DNA from: an uncultured Bacteroides sp.
GTDB lineage: Bacteria; Bacteroidota; Bacteroidia; Bacteroidales; Bacteroidaceae
DNA length: 64,000 bases
Direction of reading: 5' to 3'
Assembly: GCF_937912035.1 (NCBI RefSeq)
Contig: NZ_CALDPF010000062.1
Coordinates: 1-64,000, forward strand
Shown piece by piece: positions 8,215-15,948 of this stretch (positions within the stretch are counted from its first letter, which is position 1; each line of letters starts with the position of its first letter). The position numbers and the translations under genes are program-made. The notes below the pieces were generated by a model that worked only from the letters and a program-made list of their open reading frames with translations, did not search any database and was not told the origin of the DNA.

Positions 8215-9522
8215 CTAGTCTATATTTTTTGATTTATTATTACGTATCATGTCTATATCATTAATAATATCTATAGTTATGCTTTCTATCGTTTCATCCA
8301 TTTTACTTAAATTATATGCACTGTTATCATCATTTAAATCTCTGAAATTAATAGTGGGATCTGTATACTTCCAAAATAACCAATCGCTACTCGAATGATA
8401 CTTACCATCAGAATCATTAATTAACTCCTTTACTCTGGATATAACACTTTGCAATTCTTTATTATCAATCGCTTTTGCATCTTCTAGAGGTATTATCTCA
8501 TTATTATTATCTCTAATTAAAGCTATACAATATGTACGCCAATCAACCTGAACACTATACATCAACCGATATTTATCAAATTCATCTATTTTAAATTCTA
8601 TTGACTGGTATCTACAGTTTTTACTTTCATGATATTTACGTACATAATTCTTATCTAATGCATATTTATAACCATCAAATGATTTTTTTACGACTTCTGG
8701 ATATTTATTTTCAATAGCTTTTTCCAATTTTGTCCAAAACTCAGTATATAGACCGATTTCCACTTCTTTAATTGCATCTTTGTACTTGGGCAAAAAACAG
8801 ATATATTTTGGATTTTCTTTAATAAGTTCTATCAGTTCATTCTTTTCGTTTTCCATCTGGTGTGTCAATTTTTTAATCAAGTTTCTATAATGTGTTATTC
8901 CTTCGCGTATCAGAGGCTTGTCTATTGCTTTACTTCTGCATTCCTCCAGCCAATTCAAAATAAATTCAGAATAAGATATTGTGAAGAAATCTTTACCTTC
9001 TTTTATCCGGTTATTTCCTGTTGTTTTTTCTATATCATTAACTTCACCATACAACGACAAGTATAGCAATAACTTATTTACCCCTGTAATACACTCAAGG
9101 TAGTTATGATAGCGTAGAAGTTGGTTTTCCTGATCGGTTGCATATATTTTATTCTCAATAGCTATATGATAGCTTTTATCTGATATATAAATATCAATCC
9201 TGCCTCCTACATCTTTATTTTCACTTATGGTACCAATATATTTCTCACATTCAACATTTGGGTCACTAAGGTAAAAATCTTTATCCAGATTAAACTGCTG
9301 ATTTAATCTGTTGATAAACAGTTTTAGAAATATATCACCCATCTGATGATGTCCTTTCGGATTAAGTAAGTCTGCTATCATCGCAGAATGTACCCTCGTT
9401 TCATCACTGGTCATATTTATTACTTGAAAAAGATTGTAATTATCACCTTTTTCTTTTCGTATCTGCTCATGTTTTTCTATAAGCAAATGTATTTCATTGA
9501 ACAACTGTATTAACTTATTCAT
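8215..9522 (-). CDS. PD-(D/E)XK nuclease-superfamily protein (PDDEXK_4-like)
   Basis: This 435-residue protein has the core of a PD-(D/E)XK endonuclease: VGGRIDIYI supplies the metal-binding aspartate (D110), and AIENKIYATDQENQL supplies the E-x-K pair (E123, K125) plus a following conserved glutamine. The N-terminal block SDETRVHSAMIADLLNPKG (about 39-57) is typical of the PDDEXK_4 group often met in defence and mobile contexts. The C-terminal half (160-435) is unassigned, with charged helices. Its ATG lies inside the end of the helicase-like gene (8-base overlap), so the two are translationally coupled. Catalytic residues appear intact. The actual nucleic-acid target is unknown. Confidence 0.75.
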   Translation of the reverse strand: MNKLIQLFNEIHLLIEKHEQIRKEKGDNYNLFQVINMTSDETRVHSAMIADLLNPKGHHQMGDIFLKLFINRLNQQFNLDKDFYLSDPNVECEKYIGTISENKDVGGRIDIYISDKSYHIAIENKIYATDQENQLLRYHNYLECITGVNKLLLYLSLYGEVNDIEKTTGNNRIKEGKDFFTISYSEFILNWLEECRSKAIDKPLIREGITHYRNLIKKLTHQMENEKNELIELIKENPKYICFLPKYKDAIKEVEIGLYTEFWTKLEKAIENKYPEVVKKSFDGYKYALDKNYVRKYHESKNCRYQSIEFKIDEFDKYRLMYSVQVDWRTYCIALIRDNNNEIIPLEDAKAIDNKELQSVISRVKELINDSDGKYHSSSDWLFWKYTDPTINFRDLNDDNSAYNLSKMDETIESITIDIINDIDMIRNNKSKNID

Positions 9523-10318
9523 TTTTTTTATAGTTTTTATACCTGTGGCCTATCCATTTACCTTCTGAATATATTGTCCTATCCAATAGTAATGATAAGA
9601 CTCGGGAATCAACATATGATAGATTATAGTCATTGCTAATCAATATATTATCAAACTTACCAATATATTTGTGAAGAATATCAGGATGATCTTTTAATAG
9701 AAAATATGTTTTAATGGCAAAGTCATCGTAGTCCATTATGTTCCTCTTCTTACAGAAATTCCAATAAAAAGCATAAATATCTGACATCATTTCAAGACTT
9801 TCATTACGCCATCTGGCCAAATTATCTACATGCACATTATCATCAGGCAGTATTAAATTCTTTTTTGCATAGCTGATTTCTTCTTTAACAACGTCTAATT
9901 TATATATCTTCTTATCGAGCCGCAAATACTTTATAATATTTCTTAGAATAAAACTACTATCATGTAAATCTATTGTTTTATTGATTGGAAATATCTCTGC
10001 CATATAAAACCTTACATAAAAGTCATAGAAAGTATGAATCCATAAAGGTTGAATATTCTCTTCGCCTATACATAAAGCAATTCTTGATTTTAACTCACAA
10101 GCATGACTGTTTGTGTCTGTAAAAATCAGAATAGAATCAAGATGACTACTTTGATACATTAAATGAACTATTCGACTTATTATATCATGTAAAATATCAT
10201 CATCTTCTTGATTTAGGATATACTGCCTGCCATCTATTTTAGATGTAACCGTATAAAAGTCTTCATTTATTTCTTTTAAATATGACATCATAATTCTTTC
10301 AAGTTTTAATAATGTCAT
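9515..10318 (-). CDS. Degenerate UvrD/Rep-like helicase domain protein
   Basis: This 267-residue protein follows domain 1A/1B of SF1 helicases. ILNQEDDDILHD matches the Q-motif region, ILIFTDTNSHACELKSRI matches motif Ia, IQPLWIHTFYDFYVRFY matches the TFHSF block, and MDYDDFAIKTYFLLKDHPDILHKY matches the stretch before motif II. Two essential parts are absent. The GxGKT Walker A is deleted between residues 46 and 62, and the DExQD box is replaced by ISNDYNLS. Domain 2 is missing. It therefore cannot be an ATP-driven helicase as written. It could be decaying, or a retained binding partner of the overlapping nuclease. The start could also be the ATG at 10291. Confidence 0.6.
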   Translation of the reverse strand: MTLLKLERIMMSYLKEINEDFYTVTSKIDGRQYILNQEDDDILHDIISRIVHLMYQSSHLDSILIFTDTNSHACELKSRIALCIGEENIQPLWIHTFYDFYVRFYMAEIFPINKTIDLHDSSFILRNIIKYLRLDKKIYKLDVVKEEISYAKKNLILPDDNVHVDNLARWRNESLEMMSDIYAFYWNFCKKRNIMDYDDFAIKTYFLLKDHPDILHKYIGKFDNILISNDYNLSYVDSRVLSLLLDRTIYSEGKWIGHRYKNYKKNE

Positions 10319-10436
10319 TTATACTCGAATAAACACATCATGCTTATTTTATTAGTATTGGTTAACACAATTAACTTCTATAAAGAAAAACAATAAAAAC
10401 TCATTAATACTGGATTTATGATTTTAATGTATAACA

Positions 10437-10469
10437 CAAAAATATATGTGAATAGACTGAAAGGACAAC
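10437..10469 (-). promoter_or_regulatory. Likely promoter of the helicase-like/nuclease operon
   Basis: On the minus strand GTTG (10466-10469), 21 bases, then TATTTTTG (10437-10444). The -7 element is perfect and the -33 has one mismatch. It gives a leader of about 110 bases before the gene starting at 10318. Confidence 0.42.
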
Positions 10470-10477
10470 CATAATAA

Positions 10478-11107
10478 TTAATCTAATTTCTCTCCCTTAA
10501 AATACACATTGAAAGCATCTTCGGCATAGAATCCCCTAGTAACTTTGAATGATGAAGTTGAAGCTCCATTTATCCTGCGGCCTTCCCAATATGCATTGAA
10601 AGCATCCTTAGCATAACCGTTTCCTAAACAGACAAAAGAAGAAGTTGAAGCTCCATTAATTTTCTTTCCCATCCAATATACGTTGAATGCATCCTTTGCA
10701 TATTCCTCTTTCAGGATAACAAAACTGTTGCTTGCAGCTCCCGAAATCTTCTCTCCATTATAAAAAACATCGAAGGTTGATACATAATATCCCGGTCTGT
10801 CACAATGATGATGTCCTACATCGGGACGACCATGCGACGGACGATTATCGGCAGAAAATCTTCTGTCAACTCTAAAGGAAGAAGGATCTACATACTCTAA
10901 TATTGTTCCATATCTGTAAACATGATTTCTGTCCTTACCATAACCGTAACCTAAATCACAAAAAGAATAAGAATCGGCTCCATGAATGACCTTACCGTCA
11001 TAATAAACCTGACCGTTTCTCTTGGAATACGAATAATATTGTGCAAACACCAGGGAAGGCGCAAACAATAATAGAATTACAAATAGTTTTGAAAGTCTGT
11101 TCTTCAT
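10478..11107 (-). CDS. Exported DKNYY-family repeat protein
   Basis: This is a 209-residue protein with a clear signal peptide (KLFVILLLFAPSLVFAQ, cleavage near residue 22) and no lipobox. The mature part is built from repeats of about 25 residues in the pattern YAKDAFNVYWMGKKINGAS-T-SSF, three times in the C-terminal half, with more diverged copies before (YGKDRNHVYRYG, KISGAASNSFV). This is the DKNYY layout, whose function is unknown. It is predicted to be periplasmic or surface located. It lies on the same strand upstream of the accessory block but has its own promoter at 11144-11175, so operon membership is doubtful. Confidence 0.75.
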   Translation of the reverse strand: MKNRLSKLFVILLLFAPSLVFAQYYSYSKRNGQVYYDGKVIHGADSYSFCDLGYGYGKDRNHVYRYGTILEYVDPSSFRVDRRFSADNRPSHGRPDVGHHHCDRPGYYVSTFDVFYNGEKISGAASNSFVILKEEYAKDAFNVYWMGKKINGASTSSFVCLGNGYAKDAFNAYWEGRRINGASTSSFKVTRGFYAEDAFNVYFKGEKLD

Positions 11108-11143
11108 AATATCTCAATTTATGAGTTTAAACACCTGTTTTAC

Positions 11144-11175
11144 AAAAATAGAAATATTTACCGGATTACATCAAT
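11144..11175 (-). promoter_or_regulatory. Promoter of the DKNYY gene
   Basis: Minus-strand ATTG (11172-11175), 20-base spacer, TATTTTTG (11144-11151). The -7 is perfect and the -33 has one mismatch. It lies about 37 bases upstream of the start codon. Confidence 0.5.
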
Positions 11176-11236
11176 ATTGCATCCTTTTTTTATTAAGACC
11201 AAGATATTCATAAAACTACCATTACTGTTTGCAAAA

Positions 11237-11842
11237 TTATTTTTCAAGTATCGGAAAGATCTTATTTATATCAATTTCCACCTCACCAAAGCTGATCATG
11301 GCATTAAAGAGACGGATTTTCTCATATCTATGCAGACTATCTGCCATAATAATGTCCTCCTCTATAATACCTTCCGCCAGGAGTCCAGCCCTGCGTGTAC
11401 CTTTCAACAATGGATACTTGGGGGTGTACCATTTTCCTTCTTTATATAAAGCGATATTCGCTATTGAGGTGTCTGTCAGCATACCGGAGCGGACAATCAC
11501 CACATCATCCGCATTACCACGCAAGGCAAAGTTTCTGTCCAAGGCAGAACGGTCTGCATATTTGAAAGAATACTCTGCCGTATCGTCGTTCACCAGTTGC
11601 AGTGTTTTGACCTCACGAATCCTATATGCGAAATATTCGACTTTCTCTACCGCTGAAGTATATTCCACACGGCAACGGGTTCTTCCTTTACAGCCTTCAG
11701 CAGCAATGAAGTCCTCCAAAGAAACAGGCATGACAGAACTGCCATAATGCACACGGATTGTATTGTTCATCCTCTCATTATGGGCCGACAGATTCTCTAT
11801 CACTCCGTCGTTTATACATATTGTCTCAATAAAACGGCACAT
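11237..11842 (-). CDS. pabC: Aminotransferase class IV, probable aminodeoxychorismate lyase
   Basis: This is a 201-residue PLP-dependent fold-type IV enzyme. Context points to release of 4-aminobenzoate and pyruvate from 4-amino-4-deoxychorismate in folate synthesis. ICINDGVIENLSAHNERMN at the N-terminus matches the family start (dG.i.nl..H..R). RSGMLTDTSIANIALYKEGKWYTP is the cofactor phosphate-binding block, followed by LLKGTRRAGLLAEGIIEE. At about 200 residues it is shorter than the usual 250-280, as seen in some pabB-linked pabC proteins. Its start overlaps the end of pabB by 17 bases, so the pair is coupled. A branched-chain aminotransferase is less likely given the context. Confidence 0.85.
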   Translation of the reverse strand: MCRFIETICINDGVIENLSAHNERMNNTIRVHYGSSVMPVSLEDFIAAEGCKGRTRCRVEYTSAVEKVEYFAYRIREVKTLQLVNDDTAEYSFKYADRSALDRNFALRGNADDVVIVRSGMLTDTSIANIALYKEGKWYTPKYPLLKGTRRAGLLAEGIIEEDIIMADSLHRYEKIRLFNAMISFGEVEIDINKIFPILEK

Positions 11843-12821
11843 ATACTTTCTGAATCATTTCTTCGTATTCGCTTTCCATATCACTTTTGAAGGTTATACC
11901 TCCACCGCTTTTGAACACCAAAGAACCGTCAGGTAGCTGTTCCACAAATCTTATAATAACAGCACTGTCAAGATTCTTTCCGTCGAAGAATCCGGTGACA
12001 CCTGTGTAATATCCCCTATCGTACGTTTCTGCCTCACGAATTATCTCAACTGTTTTTTTCTTAGGTGCTCCTGTCACTGACCCTGCTGGCAAGAGTCTGA
12101 AAAACATATCCCCCAGTGTATCGCAGAAATCCTCCGGCAGTCTCCCTCGTATTTCGGAGCTTACCTGAAGCAAAGTACCGTTGTTCGTCTGAACCTCATC
12201 TATATATCTGTATTTGGTGACAGTAACCTCTGATGCCATCTGGCTCAAATCATTTCTTATCAAATCCACGATTGTTGCATGCTCGGCCGACTCTTTCTCA
12301 TCGTTCAATATCACGGAAACCGCATCAGGATATGACGCATCTATTGTCCCTTTCATCGGGTAAGAATATATCATACCGTCCGTAATCCTCACAAAGATTT
12401 CCGGCGAGAACATTACAAAGCAGCCCTTCATCATGAGCCTGTACTTTGCACGCGAATGAACGAATATATCCTTGAGTGTAAGATTGGTTTCAACCGGTGT
12501 TGCACAAGTAAGGTTTGTAAGGAATGAATTTCCTGCATACAGATTTTTATATACAATGTCGAACGAACGGGAATATTCCTCTATTGTCTGCGGATGAGGC
12601 TCCCACATGAAATGCTCTTTCATAGTAGAAGGCATTTCACCATAATTTCCGCCGGACGGGAAGCTGAACAGTATTTCATCGTCAGGCAGATTGTCAGGTT
12701 CTTCGACAATGCAGTTTTCCTCATCAAAGTCTATCAGAAAGAAGAACGGGATTCCCCTTCTGCCATAATAGTTCATTCTCTTTATGGCATCCTGGCGCGA
12801 CAGGAAGTTTAGTCTTGACAT
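11826..12821 (-). CDS. pabB: Aminodeoxychorismate synthase component I (chorismate-binding)
   Basis: This 331-residue enzyme converts chorismate to 4-amino-4-deoxychorismate, using ammonia from a glutaminase partner. Chorismate-family blocks are clear: YPMKGTIDA, HATIVDLIRNDLSQMA, NGTLLQVSSEIRGRL, LPAGSVTGAPKKKTVEIIREAE and RGYYTGVTGFFDG. The PIKGT-type lysine block (MKGTID) fits PabB/TrpE chemistry. The N-terminal domain is short compared with the E. coli enzyme of about 450 residues. It overlaps pabC downstream and ybaN upstream (13 bases), forming a tight three-gene operon. No pabA-like glutaminase is visible in the window. Confidence 0.9.
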   Translation of the reverse strand: MSRLNFLSRQDAIKRMNYYGRRGIPFFFLIDFDEENCIVEEPDNLPDDEILFSFPSGGNYGEMPSTMKEHFMWEPHPQTIEEYSRSFDIVYKNLYAGNSFLTNLTCATPVETNLTLKDIFVHSRAKYRLMMKGCFVMFSPEIFVRITDGMIYSYPMKGTIDASYPDAVSVILNDEKESAEHATIVDLIRNDLSQMASEVTVTKYRYIDEVQTNNGTLLQVSSEIRGRLPEDFCDTLGDMFFRLLPAGSVTGAPKKKTVEIIREAETYDRGYYTGVTGFFDGKNLDSAVIIRFVEQLPDGSLVFKSGGGITFKSDMESEYEEMIQKVYVPFY

Positions 12822-13183
12822 TTGTTTTTGCGTGTTTTAAAAGAAAGAATATAAAGTGTGATGCAAGTGGCAAGTACCCCCATAAAAAGTTTCAGCCACG
12901 AAGTATCAAAAATGAAAACAATACAGTGTACAGCCGTAATCCACAGTGTTCCAACGGATATAACCTTGATTCGCAACGGAATTGATTTGTCCTCGCGAAA
13001 GCTCTTTATATAAGGTCCCAGCTGCGGATGTTCTGTCAGCCATTTATAGGCACGCGGCGAACTGCGGAAAAACAATGCGGCCGCCAGCAAAAGAAAAGGA
13101 GTTGTGGGCAATACAGGAAGAAATATTCCTATAATGCCCAGCAACACCGAGACAAAGCCTATGACACTGTATATGTATTTCAT
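12809..13183 (-). CDS. YbaN-family (DUF454) inner-membrane protein
   Basis: This 124-residue membrane protein opens with a hydrophobic hairpin. The family signature VLLGIIGIFLPVLPTTPFLLLAAALFFRSSPRAYKWL covers about residues 14-50 and matches the DUF454/YbaN pattern GxxLPxLPTTPFxLLA. Two more helices follow (about 75-115). The function of the family is unknown. It is the first gene of an operon with pabB, its stop lying inside the pabB start region. The -7 element ends five bases before the ATG, which suggests a leaderless mRNA. Confidence 0.85.
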   Translation of the reverse strand: MKYIYSVIGFVSVLLGIIGIFLPVLPTTPFLLLAAALFFRSSPRAYKWLTEHPQLGPYIKSFREDKSIPLRIKVISVGTLWITAVHCIVFIFDTSWLKLFMGVLATCITLYILSFKTRKNKCQD

Positions 13184-13187
13184 ATTG

Positions 13188-13219
13188 CAAAAATAGTATG
13201 ATTGGTACTGAAATACAAA
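13188..13219 (-). promoter_or_regulatory. Promoter of ybaN-pabB-pabC, positioned for a leaderless transcript
   Basis: Minus-strand TTTG (13216-13219), 20-base spacer, TATTTTTG (13188-13195): a full consensus match. The start codon is at 13181-13183, only four bases beyond the -7 element, so the transcript should start at or next to the A of the ATG. Confidence 0.6.
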
Positions 13220-13232
13220 TACGAACCTGATT

Positions 13233-13601
13233 TTAGTTTATCATAACACATTTTTTTCTCATCTTGCGGTCGCAATAGCGCTTGCATTGCCCGCAGATGT
13301 CATACCCGAGCATGGCCCCCAAAATGAAATCCTCTTCCGGTGTAAGCTGGTTAAGCGGACGGGTGACTATCATACGTATGGCATTGATACATTCGTCCTT
13401 ACCGAAGAACAAGTTGATGCGTTCATCGTCAACTGTCTGTATGATGAACTTTATACGCTGTTTCTTCAGGCGGTTCACGGCAAACTCCTGATTCTTCCTG
13501 TTCATGGTATAAAGAACCATCTGTCGAACTCCTTTCTTGAACTCATACACATGGTTCAGGAACACTTTCATGTCAGTAGGATTTACATTTTGCATCATCA
13601 T
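13233..13601 (-). CDS. DUF2023 protein (flavodoxin-associated)
   Basis: This 122-residue soluble protein matches DUF2023 in length and pattern: VFLNHVYEFKKGVRQMVLYTM at the N-terminus, FGKDECINAIRMI in the middle, and a C-terminal cysteine cluster CGQCKRYCDRKMRKKCVM (four cysteines) that could bind metal or an iron-sulfur cluster. It lies 28 bases downstream of the flavodoxin gene on the same strand. That pairing is recurrent in Bacteroidota and is the main clue to a redox-linked role. The exact function is not known. The start is one of three adjacent ATG codons. Confidence 0.8.
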   Translation of the reverse strand: MMMQNVNPTDMKVFLNHVYEFKKGVRQMVLYTMNRKNQEFAVNRLKKQRIKFIIQTVDDERINLFFGKDECINAIRMIVTRPLNQLTPEEDFILGAMLGYDICGQCKRYCDRKMRKKCVMIN

Positions 13602-13629
13602 AGGCTATTGGTTTTAAGTATAAATATTT

Positions 13630-14133
13630 TTACAATAATGTCTTGATAAGTTCAGTCCATGCAGTTACTCTCTCATCAGTCTTGCCGCTCTCGTTCATCT
13701 CGTCTATGGCAAGACCTACAAACATACCGTCAACAACTGCTACAGACGAAGAGTAAGTATAGTCAGCATCAGAAACTCCATTGATAAACTCACATCCAGT
13801 GCCTTTCAAATCTTCATAGATGATTCCCATACCATCGCAGAAGGTATCGGCATACGATTCAGAGTCTCCACAGCCAAACAGTCCGACAAGTTTGCCACTG
13901 AGGTCAAGCCCTTTCAATAGCTTCACACCGTCGTACCAGTCGTCCTGCAACTCGCCGTCGCCCCATGTAGATGTTCCCAGCAGAAGAACATCGTATGAGT
14001 TTACCATATCCGCAGTCATCTTGCTCACATCATGTACATCGGTCGATGAGACTCCCAATTTACCTGCAATCATTCCTGCCACCGATTCTGTAGTTCCAGT
14101 AGTGGAACCATAAAAAATTCCAGTCTTTTTCAT
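13630..14133 (-). CDS. fldA: Flavodoxin
   Basis: This 167-residue FMN-binding electron carrier has the phosphate-binding loop YGSTTGTTESVAG immediately after the N-terminal strand (KKTGIF). TSTWGDGELQDDWYDG is the 60s loop with the flavin-stacking tryptophan, and GLFGCGDSESYADTFCDG is the 90s loop with its aromatic partner region. It is a long-chain flavodoxin. The reading frame extends 14 codons further upstream, but the ATG at 14131-14133 matches the family N-terminus and has an AAGGAA ribosome-binding site, so I use it. It is probably co-transcribed with the DUF2023 gene. Confidence 0.95.
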   Translation of the reverse strand: MKKTGIFYGSTTGTTESVAGMIAGKLGVSSTDVHDVSKMTADMVNSYDVLLLGTSTWGDGELQDDWYDGVKLLKGLDLSGKLVGLFGCGDSESYADTFCDGMGIIYEDLKGTGCEFINGVSDADYTYSSSVAVVDGMFVGLAIDEMNESGKTDERVTAWTELIKTLL

Positions 14134-14244
14134 TTCCTTACATTTAATTGATTTGACATTGCAAAATAAGTGCAAACAAAATGTTTCTGAAATACCTAAA
14201 AATAATGATTTTAATGTCGGCAGAAACAGGTTTCTTACCTAACC

Positions 14245-14277
14245 TTTGGTAGTTTTATAACTAATTCCATATCTTTG
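14245..14277 (+). promoter_or_regulatory. Promoter of the CDF transporter gene
   Basis: TTTG (14245-14248), 21-base spacer, TATCTTTG (14270-14277): a full consensus match. It overlaps the TTG at 14275 that would otherwise extend the reading frame, and so supports the ATG at 14296 as the start. Confidence 0.65.
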
Positions 14278-14295
14278 AAGAAAAATATATATGTT

Positions 14296-15210
14296 ATGGA
14301 CACTCATCACCACCACAATCATCAACATCACCATCATCATGAAATTTCTGCTTCGATGAGCAAGATTTTCATTTTCTGCATTGCGCTAAATCTTTTATTC
14401 GTAGGGATTGAAACCGTTGTAGGGTTACTATACAATTCTGTAGGACTGTTGTCGGATGCCGGACATAATCTTAGCGATGTTTTCAGCCTTGTTCTTGTGC
14501 TTGTAGCGTTCAGAATGAGCAAAGCAGCATCAACCCCACAGTTTACGTACGGGTATAAAAAAGCCACTATACTTATTTCTCTGATTAATGCCCTTATACT
14601 GCTTGTTGCCGTAGGTGCCATCATAATAGAGAGTATATATAAACTGAAGAATCCTCAGCCTATATCAGGCACAGCCATAAGCTGGACAGCCGGAGTAGGA
14701 ATACTGATAAACGGACTGACCACATGGCTGCTGATGGGTGGAAGCAAGCAGGACATAAACGTAAAAGGCGCATACCTTCACATGCTTATGGATACACTTG
14801 TGTCAGTTGGTGTTGTTGTATCGGGAATCATAATAAGTTACACGGAATGGGTATGGATAGACCCGGTAATCGGTATCGTATTGGCAATAATAATCATGTT
14901 CTCCACCTACAATCTGCTCAAAGAGAGTCTGCTAATGACGCTTGATGCCGTTCCATCATCCGTTGACAAAGAGCACATCATCGAAGACTTACGCAATTAT
15001 AACAAGATAGAAAGCTGGCATCATCTTCATATCTGGGCTATCAGCACCACTGATTTTGCTGCTACCATTCACATCGTTATAAAAGACCTTAATGACATGG
15101 AAAACGTCAAGACTGAAGTAAGAGAAATTTTCCATAAATCAGGAGTGCATCATTGCACAATCGAGACAGAAACAGCAGGAACGGAATGTCAGGCATACTC
15201 ATGTAAATAA
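14296..15210 (+). CDS. Cation diffusion facilitator (zinc/cobalt efflux, CzcD-like)
   Basis: This 304-residue inner-membrane antiporter exports divalent metals (Zn2+, perhaps Co2+ or Cd2+) against protons. It opens with a histidine-rich tail (MDTHHHHNHQHHHHHE), then six membrane segments. The transport site is visible in TM2 (SDAGHNLSD, H57 and D61) and TM5 (HMLMDTLVS), the HxxxD pairs that favour zinc. A cytoplasmic C-terminal domain (about 205-304) has further His residues (SWHHLHIW, GVHHCTIE) for metal binding. It is monocistronic. No metal-responsive regulator lies beside it. Confidence 0.93.
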   Translation: MDTHHHHNHQHHHHHEISASMSKIFIFCIALNLLFVGIETVVGLLYNSVGLLSDAGHNLSDVFSLVLVLVAFRMSKAASTPQFTYGYKKATILISLINALILLVAVGAIIIESIYKLKNPQPISGTAISWTAGVGILINGLTTWLLMGGSKQDINVKGAYLHMLMDTLVSVGVVVSGIIISYTEWVWIDPVIGIVLAIIIMFSTYNLLKESLLMTLDAVPSSVDKEHIIEDLRNYNKIESWHHLHIWAISTTDFAATIHIVIKDLNDMENVKTEVREIFHKSGVHHCTIETETAGTECQAYSCK

Positions 15211-15220
15211 TTCATTACGT

Positions 15221-15266
15221 GTTCAGTGAACGTTTAGTGAACATTCACTGAACATATACTAAACCG
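15221..15266 (+). repeat. Four 11-bp-phased GAAC/AAAC units downstream of the CDF gene
   Basis: GAACGT (15228), GAACAT (15239), GAACAT (15250) and AAACCG (15261) begin exactly 11 bases apart, preceded by an inverted GTTCAG at 15221. The same unit type and phase occurs in the larger element at 50319-50481. The rest of the gap to the sigma factor gene is plain AT-rich leader. Confidence 0.55.
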
Positions 15267-15369
15267 AGGTCTAATCTTTTAAATATAGTTAAATCAACCA
15301 ACCTTTCCATAGTAGTATGACATATATTTATAGTCTTCCTTAAAATATAAACGCACGAAGAAACACATT

Positions 15370-15882
15370 ATGGCTATAAATACCGACACTTTTAAGGACA
15401 ATTTCCGTATGTACTACCGTCCGCTATGCCTTTTCGCATTGCATTATCTCCACGATATAGACAATGCGGAAGACACAGTACAGGACTGTTTTGCCGAACT
15501 CTGGGAACGGAAGGACTCAGGAATGGAGATTTCTGATATAAAATCATATCTGTATTCTATGGTAAGGAACCGCTGTATAGATATCGTAAAGAAAGACTCA
15601 CTGATAGACAACAATGTACAGCCGTCCGATCTTGAAGGCATCATCTCCGAAGAGGAATGCGAGGAACGTTCGTACGACGAAGCTCGACTATGGACAGCTA
15701 TAGACTCACTGCCGGAAAAATGCAGGGAAGTGTTCCTGCTTGCAAAACGCGACGGAATGAAGTATGAGGAAATAGCTGTCAGGATGAACATCTCCGTAAA
15801 CACGGTAAAAAATCAGATGAACAAGGCTCTTAAAAACATCAAAGAAGGTATCCGCAAAGTATATATGTTCTTTTTCGGATAA
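15370..15882 (+). CDS. ECF-type RNA polymerase sigma factor (FecI-like)
   Basis: This is a 170-residue sigma factor with region 2 (YYRPLCLFALHYLHDIDNAEDTVQDCFAELWER, about 16-50) and region 4 (ALDSLPEKCREVF-type stretch and the helix-turn-helix YEEIAVRMNISVNTVKNQMNKALK, about 115-158). It heads a typical Bacteroidota cell-surface signalling set: anti-sigma FecR, TonB receptor with an N-terminal signalling domain, and a DUF4249 lipoprotein. When the receptor meets its ligand, the FecR relay should release this sigma factor to transcribe the same operon. The ligand is unknown. Confidence 0.93.
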   Translation: MAINTDTFKDNFRMYYRPLCLFALHYLHDIDNAEDTVQDCFAELWERKDSGMEISDIKSYLYSMVRNRCIDIVKKDSLIDNNVQPSDLEGIISEEECEERSYDEARLWTAIDSLPEKCREVFLLAKRDGMKYEEIAVRMNISVNTVKNQMNKALKNIKEGIRKVYMFFFG

Positions 15883-15948
15883 TTTTTTTCATTTCGGCAT
15901 AGTAGTTTTTTCAATACTTTGCGTCTTATCTAAAAACAAAGTACAATC

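Noticed and set aside
14275..14296. TTG start giving a seven-residue longer CDF transporter
   Set aside because: The TTG is part of the -7 promoter element TATCTTTG, so it cannot be in the transcript.
14296..14345. Histidine-codon-rich CAC/CAT stretch as a simple-sequence repeat
   Set aside because: It encodes the metal-binding His tail that CDF transporters commonly have, so coding function explains it.
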